From NCBI RefSeq assembly GCF_013002705.1, contig NZ_JABEND010000003.1, positions 434,001 through 498,000 of the forward strand: a DNA stretch of 64,000 bases. Reading direction: 5' to 3'. The position numbers were made by a program, and so were the translations under genes. This document shows positions 27,233 to 35,765 of this stretch, in pieces. Below the pieces are notes generated by a model. That model did not search any database, was not told the DNA's origin, and worked only from the letters and a program-made list of their open reading frames with translations. Each line of letters begins with the position of its first letter. The stretch's first letter is position 1. This stretch comes from Nakamurella aerolata (GTDB lineage Bacteria; Actinomycetota; Actinomycetes; Mycobacteriales; Nakamurellaceae).

Positions 27233-27996
27233 GCAGCCCGGCCTTTTCCGAGCCGCCGGCGTCCGCACCGGCCAGCAAGTCCGAGCGCGCCTACCGGTGG
27301 ATCCGCGACCGCATCGACCATCATCGCTACGGCCCCGGCTACCGGCTGGTGCTCGGCGCGATCGCCGACGAGCTGCAGATGAGCGTTGTCCCGGTACGCG
27401 AGGCGATCCGCCGGCTGGAGGCGGAGGGCCTGGTGACCTTCGAGCGCAACGTCGGCGCCAGGGTCGCGGTGGTCGACGAACAGGAATACGTCGACACCAT
27501 GCAGACCCTCGGAATCGTCGAGGGCACCGCTACCGCCATGGCGGCGCCGCTGCTGTCGCCCGGCGACCTGCGGCAGGCCGACCTGATCAACCGGCAGATG
27601 CACCGGTTGCTGAAAAGCTTTGACGCACAGGCGTTCACCGCCCTCAACCAGCAGTTCCACAGCATCCTGTTCGCGCCGTGCCCCAACAAACAGTTGTTGG
27701 ACCTGGTGGACCGCGGCTGGGTCAGGTTGTCCGGGCTGCGCGATTCCAGTTTCTCGGTGATCCCCGGCCGGGCCGAGCACTCGGTGGCCGAACACGCCGA
27801 CCTGGTCGAGATGATCCGCGCCGGCGCCGACCCGCTCGACATCGAACTTGCCGCAAGAGAGCATCGCTGGCGGACGCTGAACGCCTTTCTCGATGCCAGG
27901 CACTCGGCCACTACCAACACGGCCAACACGGCCAACACCGCAAGCCCCAACACCGCGAGCACCAACGCCACCACCCGGGGAAGGAAGAACCCTTGA
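27229..27996 (+). CDS. GntR family regulator, FCD (FadR) subfamily
   Basis: The 255-residue regulator has a winged helix-turn-helix at about residues 18-80 (RAYRWIRDRIDHHRYGPGYRL, VPVREAIRRLEAEGLVTFERNVG) followed by an all-helical FCD-type effector domain with metal-ligand-like histidines (LNQQFHSILF, SVAEHADLVEMI, AAREHRWRTL). The last 30 residues are a low-complexity Thr/Asn/Ala tail from NTAN repeats. It is embedded in the catabolic operon, overlapping the fusion gene (ATGA) and hpaE (TTGA). Such regulators usually repress their own operon until a pathway acid binds. Confidence 0.92.
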   Translation: MSSPAFSEPPASAPASKSERAYRWIRDRIDHHRYGPGYRLVLGAIADELQMSVVPVREAIRRLEAEGLVTFERNVGARVAVVDEQEYVDTMQTLGIVEGTATAMAAPLLSPGDLRQADLINRQMHRLLKSFDAQAFTALNQQFHSILFAPCPNKQLLDLVDRGWVRLSGLRDSSFSVIPGRAEHSVAEHADLVEMIRAGADPLDIELAAREHRWRTLNAFLDARHSATTNTANTANTASPNTASTNATTRGRKNP

Positions 27997-29534
27997 GCGA
28001 GAAGACCGTTGCCCGAGCAACGCCCGATTCCGGTCGGGTACCTGCCGGACTGCCGACCAAGCTGCAGCACTACATCGGCGGGCAGCATGTCGACTCCGTC
28101 GACGGCGCCACCTTCGACGTGCTCGACCCCGTCACCAACCAGCCGTACCTGACCGCCGCGGCCGGCAAGGCGGCCGATATCGACGCCGCCGTCGCCGCCG
28201 CCCGCCATGCCTTCGAGCAGGGACCGTGGCCGAGGCTGCAGCCGCGGGAACGCGCGAAGGTGCTGCAAAAGATCGCCGACATCGTCGAATCACGCGACCA
28301 GCAGCTGGCCGAGATGGAGTCCTACGACTCGGGTCTGCCCATCACCCAGGCGCTCGGGCAGGCCCGAAGGGCCGCCGAGAACTTCAGGTTCTTCGCCGAT
28401 CTGGTGGTGGCACAGACCGACGACGCGTTCAAGGTGCCTGGCCGGCAGATGAACTACGTCAACCGCAAGCCGATCGGCGTTGCCGGGCTGATCACCCCGT
28501 GGAACACCCCGTTCATGCTGGAATCGTGGAAGCTGGCGCCCGCGCTCGCCACCGGCAACACCGTTGTGCTCAAACCGGCGGAGTTCACCCCGCTGTCGGC
28601 GTCGCTCTGGGCCGGCATCTTCGCCGAGGCCGGCCTGCCGGAAGGCGTGTTCAACCTGGTCAACGGGCTCGGCGAGGACGCGGGCGACGCTCTGGTGAAA
28701 CACCCTGAGGTGCCACTGATCTCGTTCACCGGCGAAAGCCGCACCGGTGAGATCATCTTCGGCAACGCCGCACCCTTCCTGAAGGGGCTGTCGATGGAGC
28801 TCGGCGGCAAGTCGCCGGCGGTGGTCTTCGACGACGCCGATCTGGACGCCGCCATCGACGCCACCATCTTCGGGGTGTTCTCGCTGAACGGCGAACGCTG
28901 CACCGCCGGCAGCCGGATCCTGGTGCAGCGCACCATCTACGACGAGTTCGTGCGCAAGTACGCCGAGCAGGCCGAGCGGGTGCGGGTCGGCTACCCGCAC
29001 GATCCGAGCACCGAGGTCGGCGCGCTGGTGCATCCCGAGCACTACGACAAGGTGATGAGCTACGTCGAGATCGGCAAGAACGAGGGCCGGCTGGTGGCCG
29101 GCGGCGGCCGTCCCAAAGGTTTCGACAGCGGAAACTTTGTGGCGCCCACCGTTTTCGCCGACGTCGCGCCGCAGGCCCGGATCTTCCAGGAGGAGATCTT
29201 CGGGCCGGTGGTGGCCATCACGCCGTTCGACACCGAAGAGCAGGCGCTACAGCTGGCCAACGGCGTCAAGTACGGTCTGGCCGCCTACATCTGGACCAAC
29301 AACCTGCAGCGGGCGCACAACTTCGCGCAGTCGCTTGAGGCCGGCATGGTGTGGCTGAACTCCAACAACGTGCGCGACCTGCGGACACCGTTCGGCGGGG
29401 TGAAAGCCTCGGGGCTCGGCCACGAGGGCGGCTACCGGTCGATCGACTTCTACACCGAGCAGCAGGCCGTACACATCACCCTCGGGCCCACCCCCAACCC
29501 CACCTTCGGCAAGGAAAAGCCCGCCGCACACTGA
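27993..29534 (+). CDS. hpaE: 5-carboxymethyl-2-hydroxymuconate semialdehyde dehydrogenase
   Basis: HpaE oxidises the ring-cleavage product of homoprotocatechuate to 5-carboxymethyl-2-hydroxymuconate with NAD. The 513-residue aldehyde dehydrogenase starts at a TTG overlapping the GntR stop; GAAGGA precedes it closely. ALDH motifs are LITPWNTPFMLESWKLAPAL, the general base in ELGGKSP (E269), the nucleophile in NGERCTAGSR (C303) and EEIFGPVVAITPF. The early sequence PTKLQHYIGGQHVDSVDG and the ligand region fit the HpaE/betaine-aldehyde dehydrogenase branch; operon context with hpaD decides the assignment. Confidence 0.92.
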   Translation: MSEKTVARATPDSGRVPAGLPTKLQHYIGGQHVDSVDGATFDVLDPVTNQPYLTAAAGKAADIDAAVAAARHAFEQGPWPRLQPRERAKVLQKIADIVESRDQQLAEMESYDSGLPITQALGQARRAAENFRFFADLVVAQTDDAFKVPGRQMNYVNRKPIGVAGLITPWNTPFMLESWKLAPALATGNTVVLKPAEFTPLSASLWAGIFAEAGLPEGVFNLVNGLGEDAGDALVKHPEVPLISFTGESRTGEIIFGNAAPFLKGLSMELGGKSPAVVFDDADLDAAIDATIFGVFSLNGERCTAGSRILVQRTIYDEFVRKYAEQAERVRVGYPHDPSTEVGALVHPEHYDKVMSYVEIGKNEGRLVAGGGRPKGFDSGNFVAPTVFADVAPQARIFQEEIFGPVVAITPFDTEEQALQLANGVKYGLAAYIWTNNLQRAHNFAQSLEAGMVWLNSNNVRDLRTPFGGVKASGLGHEGGYRSIDFYTEQQAVHITLGPTPNPTFGKEKPAAH

Positions 29535-29598
29535 ACTTTCCTCACCCACCACCATCCACCTGCATCCATCTGCCTCACCGCCGAGGAAGGACCCGCAG

Positions 29599-30753
29599 AT
29601 GCCCGTCATCGAACCGGACAGCCCGGAACCGGTCGTCACCGACACCGACCCGATCAGCACCGACCACCCGATTCCCACCCCGAGCGCGCCGCCACCCGAT
29701 GTGGTGCGCTGCGCCTACATGGAGCTGGTGGTGACCGACCTGAAGCGGTCCCGCGACTTCTACGTCGACGTGCTGAACCTTGTCGTCACCGAAGAAGACG
29801 AAACCGCCGTCTACCTGCGGTCGATGGAGGAGTTCATCCACCACAACCTGGTACTGCGCCAGGGACCGGTGGCGGCGGTGGCCGCGTTCTCCTACCGGGT
29901 GCGCGGCCCTGAAGAACTGGACAAGGCCGTGGCCTTCTACACCGAGCTCGGCTGCCGGGTGGAGCGGCGGCCCGAAGGCTGGACGAAGGGTGTCGGTGAC
30001 TCGGTGCGGGTGCAGGATCCGCTGGGTTTCCCCTACGAGTTCTTCTACCAGGTGGAGCACGTGCCGCGGCTGGCCTGGCGGTACGACCTGTACACCCCCG
30101 GCGCGCTGGTGCGCCTAGACCACTTCAACCAGGTCACTCCCGATGTTCCGCTGGCCGTGAAGTACATGGAGGACTTGGGGTTTCGGGTCACCGAAGACAT
30201 TCAGGACGAGGCCGGCACCGTGTATGCGGCGTGGATGCGGCGCAAGCCCACCGTGCACGACACCGCCATGACGGGCGGCGACGGCCCGCGGATGCATCAC
30301 GTGGCCTTCGCCACGCACGAGAAGCACAACATTCTGGCCATCTGCGACAAGCTCGGGGCGCTGCGCCGCAGCGACGCCATCGAGCGCGGGCCGGGACGGC
30401 ACGGGGTGTCCAACGCGTTCTACCTGTACCTGCGAGATCCGGACGGGCACCGGGTCGAGATCTACACCCAGGACTACTACACCGGCGATCCCGACAATCC
30501 CGTTGTGACCTGGGATGTGCACGACAATCAGCGCCGCGACTGGTGGGGCAACCCGGTGGTGCCGTCCTGGTACACCGACGCTTCACCGGTGCTTGACCTC
30601 GACGGCAACGTGCAGCCGCTGACTTCCCGCACCGACTCCAGCGAGATGGAGGTCACCATCGGCGCTGACGGCTTCTCGTACACCAACAAGGGCGCCGAGG
30701 CCGAGATGCCGGAGTGGAAGAAGGGCGAATACAAGCTGGGACACCAACTATGA
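29599..30753 (+). CDS. hpaD: 3,4-dihydroxyphenylacetate (homoprotocatechuate) 2,3-dioxygenase
   Basis: HpaD is an extradiol dioxygenase of the vicinal oxygen chelate fold that cleaves the homoprotocatechuate ring. The 384-residue protein carries the metal ligands known from the Brevibacterium/Arthrobacter enzymes at a constant +20 offset: H175 in RLDHFNQV, H234 in MHHVAFAT and E287 in RVEIYTQD. The metal may be Fe(II) or Mn(II); this cannot be told from sequence. The acid-rich N-terminal 30 residues are extra. The C-terminal lid (YYTGDPDNPVVTWDVHDNQRRDWWG) matches the homoprotocatechuate group rather than catechol 2,3-dioxygenases. It follows hpaE by 64 bases. Confidence 0.95.
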   Translation: MPVIEPDSPEPVVTDTDPISTDHPIPTPSAPPPDVVRCAYMELVVTDLKRSRDFYVDVLNLVVTEEDETAVYLRSMEEFIHHNLVLRQGPVAAVAAFSYRVRGPEELDKAVAFYTELGCRVERRPEGWTKGVGDSVRVQDPLGFPYEFFYQVEHVPRLAWRYDLYTPGALVRLDHFNQVTPDVPLAVKYMEDLGFRVTEDIQDEAGTVYAAWMRRKPTVHDTAMTGGDGPRMHHVAFATHEKHNILAICDKLGALRRSDAIERGPGRHGVSNAFYLYLRDPDGHRVEIYTQDYYTGDPDNPVVTWDVHDNQRRDWWGNPVVPSWYTDASPVLDLDGNVQPLTSRTDSSEMEVTIGADGFSYTNKGAEAEMPEWKKGEYKLGHQL

Positions 30754-30781
30754 GCGCCCGGCGAGCGGCGGGAGGACTGTG

Positions 30782-31567
30782 ATGCTCGACCCTGCGCAGA
30801 TCGCCGCGATCGCGGACGAGCTGGCCGCGGCGGAACGCGACCGCGGCACCGCGCCGTTGCTCACCGCACGGTATCCGGAGATGACCATCGAGGATTCGTA
30901 TGCGGTGCAACGGGAATGGCGGGCCCGCGGCGAAGCGGCCGGACGCCGCTTGGTTGGCCACAAGATCGGGCTGACCTCGAAGGTGATGCAGGCCGCCACC
31001 GGCATCACCGAACCCGACTACGGCACCATCTTCGACGACATGGTCTACCAGAGCGGTGCCGTGATCGAGCACGGACAGTTCTCCAACGTGCGCATCGAGG
31101 TGGAACTGGCGTTCGTCCTCGGCGCGCCGCTGAACGGACCGGACGCCACCATTTTCGACGTGCTCAGCGCCAGCCGCTACGTTGTGCCGGCGCTGGAAAT
31201 CCTTTCCTCCCGGCTGGAAATGGCCGGCCGCACCATCCTCGACACCATCAGCGACAACGCCGCGATGGGCGCCATGGTGTACGGCGGCAACCCGGTCCCG
31301 GTGGATTCACTCGACCTGCGCTGGGTGTCGGCGCTGCTGTACCGCAACGAAACCATCGAAGAGTCCGGAGTGGCGGCCGCGGTGCTCGGGCACCCGGCAG
31401 CGGGGGTGGCGTGGCTGGCCAACAAGCTTGCCCAGCACGGTGATTCACTGGCCGCCGGCGAGCTGGTGCTGGCCGGCTCGTTCACCCGGCCGATGTGGGT
31501 GGAGCAGGGCGACACGGTGCTCGCCGACTACGGACCATTGGGGACGGTGTCATGTCGCTTCGTCTAG
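30782..31567 (+). CDS. hpaH: 2-oxo-hept-4-ene-1,7-dioate hydratase
   Basis: HpaH adds water to 2-oxohept-4-ene-1,7-dioate, a magnesium-dependent step after decarboxylation. The 261-residue protein starts MLDPAQIAAIADELAAAE at an ATG with GGAGG six bases upstream. Family features are SYAVQREW, RRLVGHKIGLTSKVMQAATGI, the metal-binding VRIEVELAFVLGAPL and the C-terminal AGELVLAGSFTRPMWVEQGD. Paralogues MhpD/XylJ act on shorter substrates; the hpa context supports the heptenedioate. Its end overlaps hpaI by 16 bases. Confidence 0.93.
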   Translation: MLDPAQIAAIADELAAAERDRGTAPLLTARYPEMTIEDSYAVQREWRARGEAAGRRLVGHKIGLTSKVMQAATGITEPDYGTIFDDMVYQSGAVIEHGQFSNVRIEVELAFVLGAPLNGPDATIFDVLSASRYVVPALEILSSRLEMAGRTILDTISDNAAMGAMVYGGNPVPVDSLDLRWVSALLYRNETIEESGVAAAVLGHPAAGVAWLANKLAQHGDSLAAGELVLAGSFTRPMWVEQGDTVLADYGPLGTVSCRFV

Positions 31568-32328
31568 CGCCAACCTTTGCGCAACGGCTGACCGAAGCCG
31601 ACCGGCCGCTGGTGGGCGCCTGGGTGTGTTCGGGCAGCCCGTTGGTCGCCGAGATCTGCGCAGGCAGCGGACTCGATTGGTTGCTGATCGACATGGAACA
31701 CTCACCCAACGACCCGGCGTCGGTGCTGGCCCAGCTGCAGGCGGTGGCCGGCTATCCGTGCACACCGATGGTGCGGGTGCCAAGTGCCGACCGGACCCTG
31801 ATCAAGCAGGTGCTCGACGTCGGCGCCCAGAACCTGCTGGTACCGATGGTCGACACGGTCCAGCAGGCGGTGGATGTGGTTGCGGCCACCAGGTATCCGC
31901 CAGCGGGCGTGCGCGGCGTCGGCAGCGCGCTGGCCCGCTCGGCCCGCTGGAACCGGGTGCCCGACTACCTCGGTTCCGCCGGCGATCGGGTCAGCGTTTT
32001 CGTTCAATTGGAGAGCACCGCGGCCATCGCCGCGGCCCGCGACATCGCCGCTGTTGCCGGGGTGGACGGTTGCTTTGTCGGGCCGTCGGACCTTGCCGCG
32101 TCAATGGGGCTGCTCGGCCAACAGACCCACCCCGACGTGGTCGCCGCGGTGATCGGCGCCTTCCGCGAGGTGCAGGAAGCCGGAAAACCGGTGGGGGTCA
32201 ACGCCTTCGATCCGGTCGCCGCCCGCCGCTACCTCGACGCCGGCGCCAGTTTCATCCTGGTGGGCGCCGACGTTGCCCTCCTCGCCCGCGGCACCGAGGC
32301 GCTTGCCGACCAGTTCATCCCGCGCTGA
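31552..32328 (+). CDS. hpaI: 4-hydroxy-2-oxoheptane-1,7-dioate aldolase
   Basis: HpaI is a class II, metal-dependent aldolase that splits 4-hydroxy-2-oxoheptanedioate into pyruvate and succinic semialdehyde. The 258-residue protein starts MSLRLAPTFAQRL within the end of hpaH. Conserved elements are GAWVCSGSP, the catalytic DMEHSP segment, the metal ligands in VQLES (Glu) and FVGPSDLAASMG (Asp), and the RGVGSALARS loop. It completes the route to central metabolism. No succinate-semialdehyde dehydrogenase is seen in the window. Confidence 0.94.
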   Translation: MSLRLAPTFAQRLTEADRPLVGAWVCSGSPLVAEICAGSGLDWLLIDMEHSPNDPASVLAQLQAVAGYPCTPMVRVPSADRTLIKQVLDVGAQNLLVPMVDTVQQAVDVVAATRYPPAGVRGVGSALARSARWNRVPDYLGSAGDRVSVFVQLESTAAIAAARDIAAVAGVDGCFVGPSDLAASMGLLGQQTHPDVVAAVIGAFREVQEAGKPVGVNAFDPVAARRYLDAGASFILVGADVALLARGTEALADQFIPR

Positions 32329-32332
32329 GTCC

Positions 32333-33256
32333 ATGGCCGTGACCATCCGCCCGGCGGAACCGGCCGACCGGCACCAGCTCAACGCGATGCTCGACTCCGA
32401 TCCGGATCCGCTCTGGCTGGCACAGGGTCATCGCTTTCACCGCTTCCCCGGCACCACCGACCCTGACCCTCCGGCAGGGTCGATCACCATGGCTGCGGTC
32501 GAGGACGGAACCGTGATCGGATTGGGCACGGCACGCACCAACGCCGTGCATCCCGGAAGGATCAACACTGCTATTGAGGTGCGGCCGGAGCGGCGACGCG
32601 AGGGAATCGGCTCGGCTCTGCTCCGGTGCCTGCTCGATGCCCGCCATCGGCTGCGGGCGCCCCGGCTGCCGCTGTCCGGAAAGGTCCGCACCGGAAGCGG
32701 CGCAGCGGGTTTCGCCGCCGCCAACGGTGCACGGGTGTACCAGCACTGCCCGGCGCCGGTCGGTGATCCGAGGTCGGCGGCGATGGCGTGCTGGTTTGCC
32801 GACAGGGACGATGCGGATGCGGGCGCGGTCAGCAGCCTTGATGAGCTGCCGGATCGCCTGGTGGCGCAGTACTTTCGCGAGCTGTACCTGTGGGTGCACG
32901 AGGATTGGTCACCAGCCGATGTGGCAGCGCTCGCCGCCATCTCCGACGCCGCCGCGGCCGAGTGCGACCGCCGGCTCAGCAGCCTGGTCAGGGTCGGCGG
33001 CCGCGCCGCTGCCGTGGTGTTTGCGTTTCGTACCGATACCGACCTTGAGCTGGTGTGCGAGACCTTGCGGCGCGACCAGCCGGACGGCCGTCGATTGCTG
33101 GCCCGCGGGGTCGCCAGAACGTTGCAGGTGGCGGCGGCGTCCGGTGTCACGAGGGTCGAGTTCGACGGACACACCAGCGACCCACACCTGGCAGCGTTGT
33201 TGGCCGACATTCCGCTTCCCGAGCGACATCCGCTCGACCTGGTCGAGATCCCCTGA
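32333..33256 (+). CDS. GNAT family N-acetyltransferase, probably two-domain
   Basis: The 307-residue protein starts at an ATG four bases after the hpaI stop, so it belongs to the same transcript. The N-terminal half has a GNAT acetyl-CoA site (IEVRPERRREGIGSALLRCLLDA, with R-x-x-G-x-G). The C-terminal half has a weaker second copy (DTDLELVCETLRRDQP, LARGVARTLQVAAASG), like the tandem GNAT proteins of actinobacteria. The substrate is unknown; a detoxifying or product-conjugating role in the aromatic operon is only inferred from position. Confidence 0.75.
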   Translation: MAVTIRPAEPADRHQLNAMLDSDPDPLWLAQGHRFHRFPGTTDPDPPAGSITMAAVEDGTVIGLGTARTNAVHPGRINTAIEVRPERRREGIGSALLRCLLDARHRLRAPRLPLSGKVRTGSGAAGFAAANGARVYQHCPAPVGDPRSAAMACWFADRDDADAGAVSSLDELPDRLVAQYFRELYLWVHEDWSPADVAALAAISDAAAAECDRRLSSLVRVGGRAAAVVFAFRTDTDLELVCETLRRDQPDGRRLLARGVARTLQVAAASGVTRVEFDGHTSDPHLAALLADIPLPERHPLDLVEIP

Positions 33257-33262
33257 GCTGCA

Positions 33263-33305
33263 GCTGCCAACGCATCAGCCGGGTGGGCCGGCCGGCGCTG
33301 GCAGC
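33263..33305. terminator. Possible terminator of the hpa operon
   Basis: GCTGCCAACGC (33263-33273) pairs with GCGCTGGCAGC (33295-33305) at 10 of 11 positions, starting seven bases after the last stop of the operon. The 21-base loop contains GGCCGGCC, which can pair with itself. There is no T tract. The remaining gap to 33454 shows no gene. Confidence 0.45.
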
Positions 33306-33454
33306 GGAAAAATCGGCGGCTCGAAAGACGTTTGCCCAGGTCGGGTTTCGCAAGGCGGCATCGAGGCACGCATTTTTCCTTTGTGCGAGGAGGCGGCCAT
33401 GCCAGGCAGCTCGGGCAGATGCGCTCGGCGACGTTTGAGACTCTCGTGCCGGGC

Positions 33455-34213
33455 TCAGCCGGCGGGCGGCGGGTCGACCTGGCGGCCGCCGGGACGGCCG
33501 TCGTCGCCGGCGTTCGTGGCCGGGTCTGCGCTGTCGACGGTGCGGTTGCTGCCGTCCACCTGGGCGCGCAGCTCCGCCAGCTTCTCCTGGGCAAGGCGAG
33601 CCCGCTCGGCCTCGGCGTCGCGTTGCGCCCGGCCGGCCGCCGAACTCTCCGCCAGTTCGGTACCGCCGAGTGCGGTGCCGTAGCGCTGCTCGATCCGGTC
33701 CCGCACGTAGTCGAGCGTGGGAACGCCGTCGTCGGTGTAGTCGAAGCTGGGTGCGGTGGGCGTCCCCGGCGAGCCCGGAACCACGGTGGGCGAAACGGTC
33801 TGCGGCACCGTCGTGGTGAGCGGTGGCCTATCGACCGTGGTGCTTGGCTGCTGCCCGGCACCGGTGCCCGCCGTGCCCGGGCCTGACTCGGCCTCGCCGC
33901 GCGCTTCCGCGGAAGCGCCGCCACCCGACCCGGCGTCAGCACCGGCCGCAGCGCCCACCGCAGGCTCGGCCTCTGCCGTCGCACCCGCGGGGCCCGGCTC
34001 GTCGGCGAGCTCGGCGTCGGCAACATCGTCGTCATCGGAGTCGTCGTCGGCATCGGAAACATCGGCACCGGCCACCCCGGTGCCACTGCCGGGACCAGCC
34101 CCAGCGTTGTCAGCATCGTCAACGAGTTGGCCCTCGACCACCTCGTCGGCACCCTCGCCGGTGCCGGCCGGGTCGGACGGATCGGACGGTTGGGAAGCGT
34201 TCGGTTGGTTCAC
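33455..34213 (-). CDS. Acidic, largely disordered protein of unknown function
   Basis: The 252-residue protein starts with a GTG (VNQPNASQPSDPSDPAG) preceded by AGGAGAG at suitable distance. Residues about 15-160 are rich in Asp, Glu, Ala, Gly, Thr and Pro (DADDDSDDDDVADAELADEPG) and have no apparent fold. A more ordered segment follows (FDYTDDGVPTLDYVRDRIEQRYGTALGGTELAE), then a charged helix (RDAEAERARLAQEKLAELRAQVDG) that may form a coiled coil, and a Pro/Gly end. No signal peptide or membrane segment is seen. It is divergent from the isochorismatase-fold gene. I do not recognise a family. Confidence 0.65.
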   Translation of the reverse strand: MNQPNASQPSDPSDPAGTGEGADEVVEGQLVDDADNAGAGPGSGTGVAGADVSDADDDSDDDDVADAELADEPGPAGATAEAEPAVGAAAGADAGSGGGASAEARGEAESGPGTAGTGAGQQPSTTVDRPPLTTTVPQTVSPTVVPGSPGTPTAPSFDYTDDGVPTLDYVRDRIEQRYGTALGGTELAESSAAGRAQRDAEAERARLAQEKLAELRAQVDGSNRTVDSADPATNAGDDGRPGGRQVDPPPAG

Positions 34214-34330
34214 CACGGCACTCTCCTGGGACAGGGGCTCCTGGGACTCCCACCGTACGTCGCAACGACCGCCGGCACAGCCGCACCGGACGGCTCGGCA
34301 CCGTCCGCGCGGATCTGCCACCATGAGGCC

Positions 34331-34975
34331 ATGAGCTCCGCGAACCAGTCGGCCACCCCAGACCCCGGCGGCACCAGCCCGGCGGCAAACGCCGCGGTGC
34401 TCGCGCTGCACTGGCAGACCAATGTGGTTGCGCCCGAGGGATTCTTCGGCGCCATGTTGGCCGAGCCGGTGGCCGCGAGCGGAGTGATCGGCCGGGCTGC
34501 AACGTTCCACCGCGCCGCCCGCGACGCCGGTGCGACGGTGGTCTGGACCCGGTTCACCGTTCCCGAGGACGAGGGCCGGCTGGTGCGTAACACCGCCTTC
34601 ATGGAGGCGGTGGCCGAACACCAGGACGCCTTCCGCCCGGACGGCCCCGGCGCCGCGGTGATCCCGGAGATGGCGCCGGACTCCGACGATTGGGTGCAGG
34701 ACAACCAGCGGCTCTCCGGGCTGGCCGGCAGCGATCTGCCGGAACGGTTGCGCGCCGCCGGCATCGACACGCTGTACATCACCGGCGTCGCCACCAACCT
34801 CACCGTCGAGCAAACCGCCCGGCACGGAACCGATCTCGGCTTCACCGTGCATGTGGTCAGCGACTGCGTTGCCGCCGCCACCGCGGAGATCCACGACGCC
34901 TCGCTCGGCAATCTTGAGCTGGCCACCGCCGGCAATGTCAGCGCGGACCGGGCGCTGGATCTGCTCACCGGCTGA
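34331..34975 (+). CDS. Isochorismatase-fold protein lacking the catalytic triad
   Basis: The 214-residue protein has the alpha/beta fold of cysteine hydrolases of the isochorismatase group: AAVLALHWQTNVV, ATVVWTRFTVPEDEG, GIDTLYITGVATNLTVEQTARHGTDLGFTVHVVSD and the tail with SLGNLELATAG. Active family members use Asp, Lys and Cys. Here the aligned positions are His27 (LALHWQ for vIDmQ), Asn125 (VQDNQRLSGLAGSDL) and Thr158 (TNLTVEQTAR for TNxCVExTAR). All three catalytic residues are replaced while the surrounding fold motifs are kept, so a nicotinamidase- or isochorismatase-type reaction is unlikely. A binding or scaffolding role is possible. Confidence 0.85.
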   Translation: MSSANQSATPDPGGTSPAANAAVLALHWQTNVVAPEGFFGAMLAEPVAASGVIGRAATFHRAARDAGATVVWTRFTVPEDEGRLVRNTAFMEAVAEHQDAFRPDGPGAAVIPEMAPDSDDWVQDNQRLSGLAGSDLPERLRAAGIDTLYITGVATNLTVEQTARHGTDLGFTVHVVSDCVAAATAEIHDASLGNLELATAGNVSADRALDLLTG

Positions 34976-35054
34976 CCCTCACCGCCGGTGCGCAACGCCC
35001 GGCCGCACCCGTCGCGGGCTCAACCGGCGGCACCCGGTGACGTCCGCACGCGGC

Positions 35055-35543
35055 TCACCCGGCGCGGTCGGCCGCCGCGTTCAACAACGCCGCCAGCGAC
35101 GCCGGGTCCGGCTGCATTGCTAGGGGCGACTGCATCGCTTGGGCCGCTTGGGCAGCGGCCCGCAGCTCCGCCGCCGGGTAGGTGGCGAGCGCGGCCAGCA
35201 GTTCTTCCCGTCCGGCAACGGCGCCCGGCACCACCCGCTGCACCGTGGACAGCGTCGGCGTCGAACCGGCGACCTCGTCGAGACCGGCGGCCAAGGCGGC
35301 CTGGTCGCCGCCGCGCTGCTCGGCCAGCTCCTCCAGCCGGACGATCCTGGCCAGCACGGCGGGGTTGCTGACCTTCACCCGCTGGGCGTTGATGAGCTGC
35401 GACAGCATCGGCGCGCTGAGCCCGACCACCGCGGCCAGCCGGGACTGCGGGATCGCGTAGCGCTCCATCAGCCCGCGCAGCCGGGGAGCCCAGGCCTGGC
35501 CGTACAACTGCTGTTGTTGCCGGGCGATCGCGGCGGCGTCCAT
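35055..35543 (-). CDS. Helix-turn-helix DNA-binding protein
   Basis: The 162-residue protein has an XRE-like helix-turn-helix near the N-terminus (LMERYAIPQSRLAAVVGLSAPMLSQLINAQRVKVSNPAVL). An Ala/Leu-rich helical region follows (LEELAEQRGGDQAALAAGL, LLAALATYPAAELRAAAQAAQAM). Similar proteins are found in many actinobacteria without an assigned role. It is transcribed away from the von Willebrand A gene across a 222-base gap. That gap includes an AT-richer stretch, GCTATTGCTAATC (about 35599-35611), which is a likely promoter area. Confidence 0.75.
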   Translation of the reverse strand: MDAAAIARQQQQLYGQAWAPRLRGLMERYAIPQSRLAAVVGLSAPMLSQLINAQRVKVSNPAVLARIVRLEELAEQRGGDQAALAAGLDEVAGSTPTLSTVQRVVPGAVAGREELLAALATYPAAELRAAAQAAQAMQSPLAMQPDPASLAALLNAAADRAG

Positions 35544-35765
35544 GCGGTCACTGCTCCTTCTCCTCGCGCACCCGCAGCAACCGGTTTCGGCGCGGCGTTT
35601 GCTATTGCTAATCTACGAGATCGGGGGTGATGCCTGCTCCGCACGTCGCACTCCCGAGACCCGGGCCCCGTCCGCCACGAATCCGCGCCCACCGGGGAAC
35701 GGATTTACATCTGCAAACATCTGAGCTAGGTTACGTTTGCACTTGCGAATCCCAAGAGGCCACAC

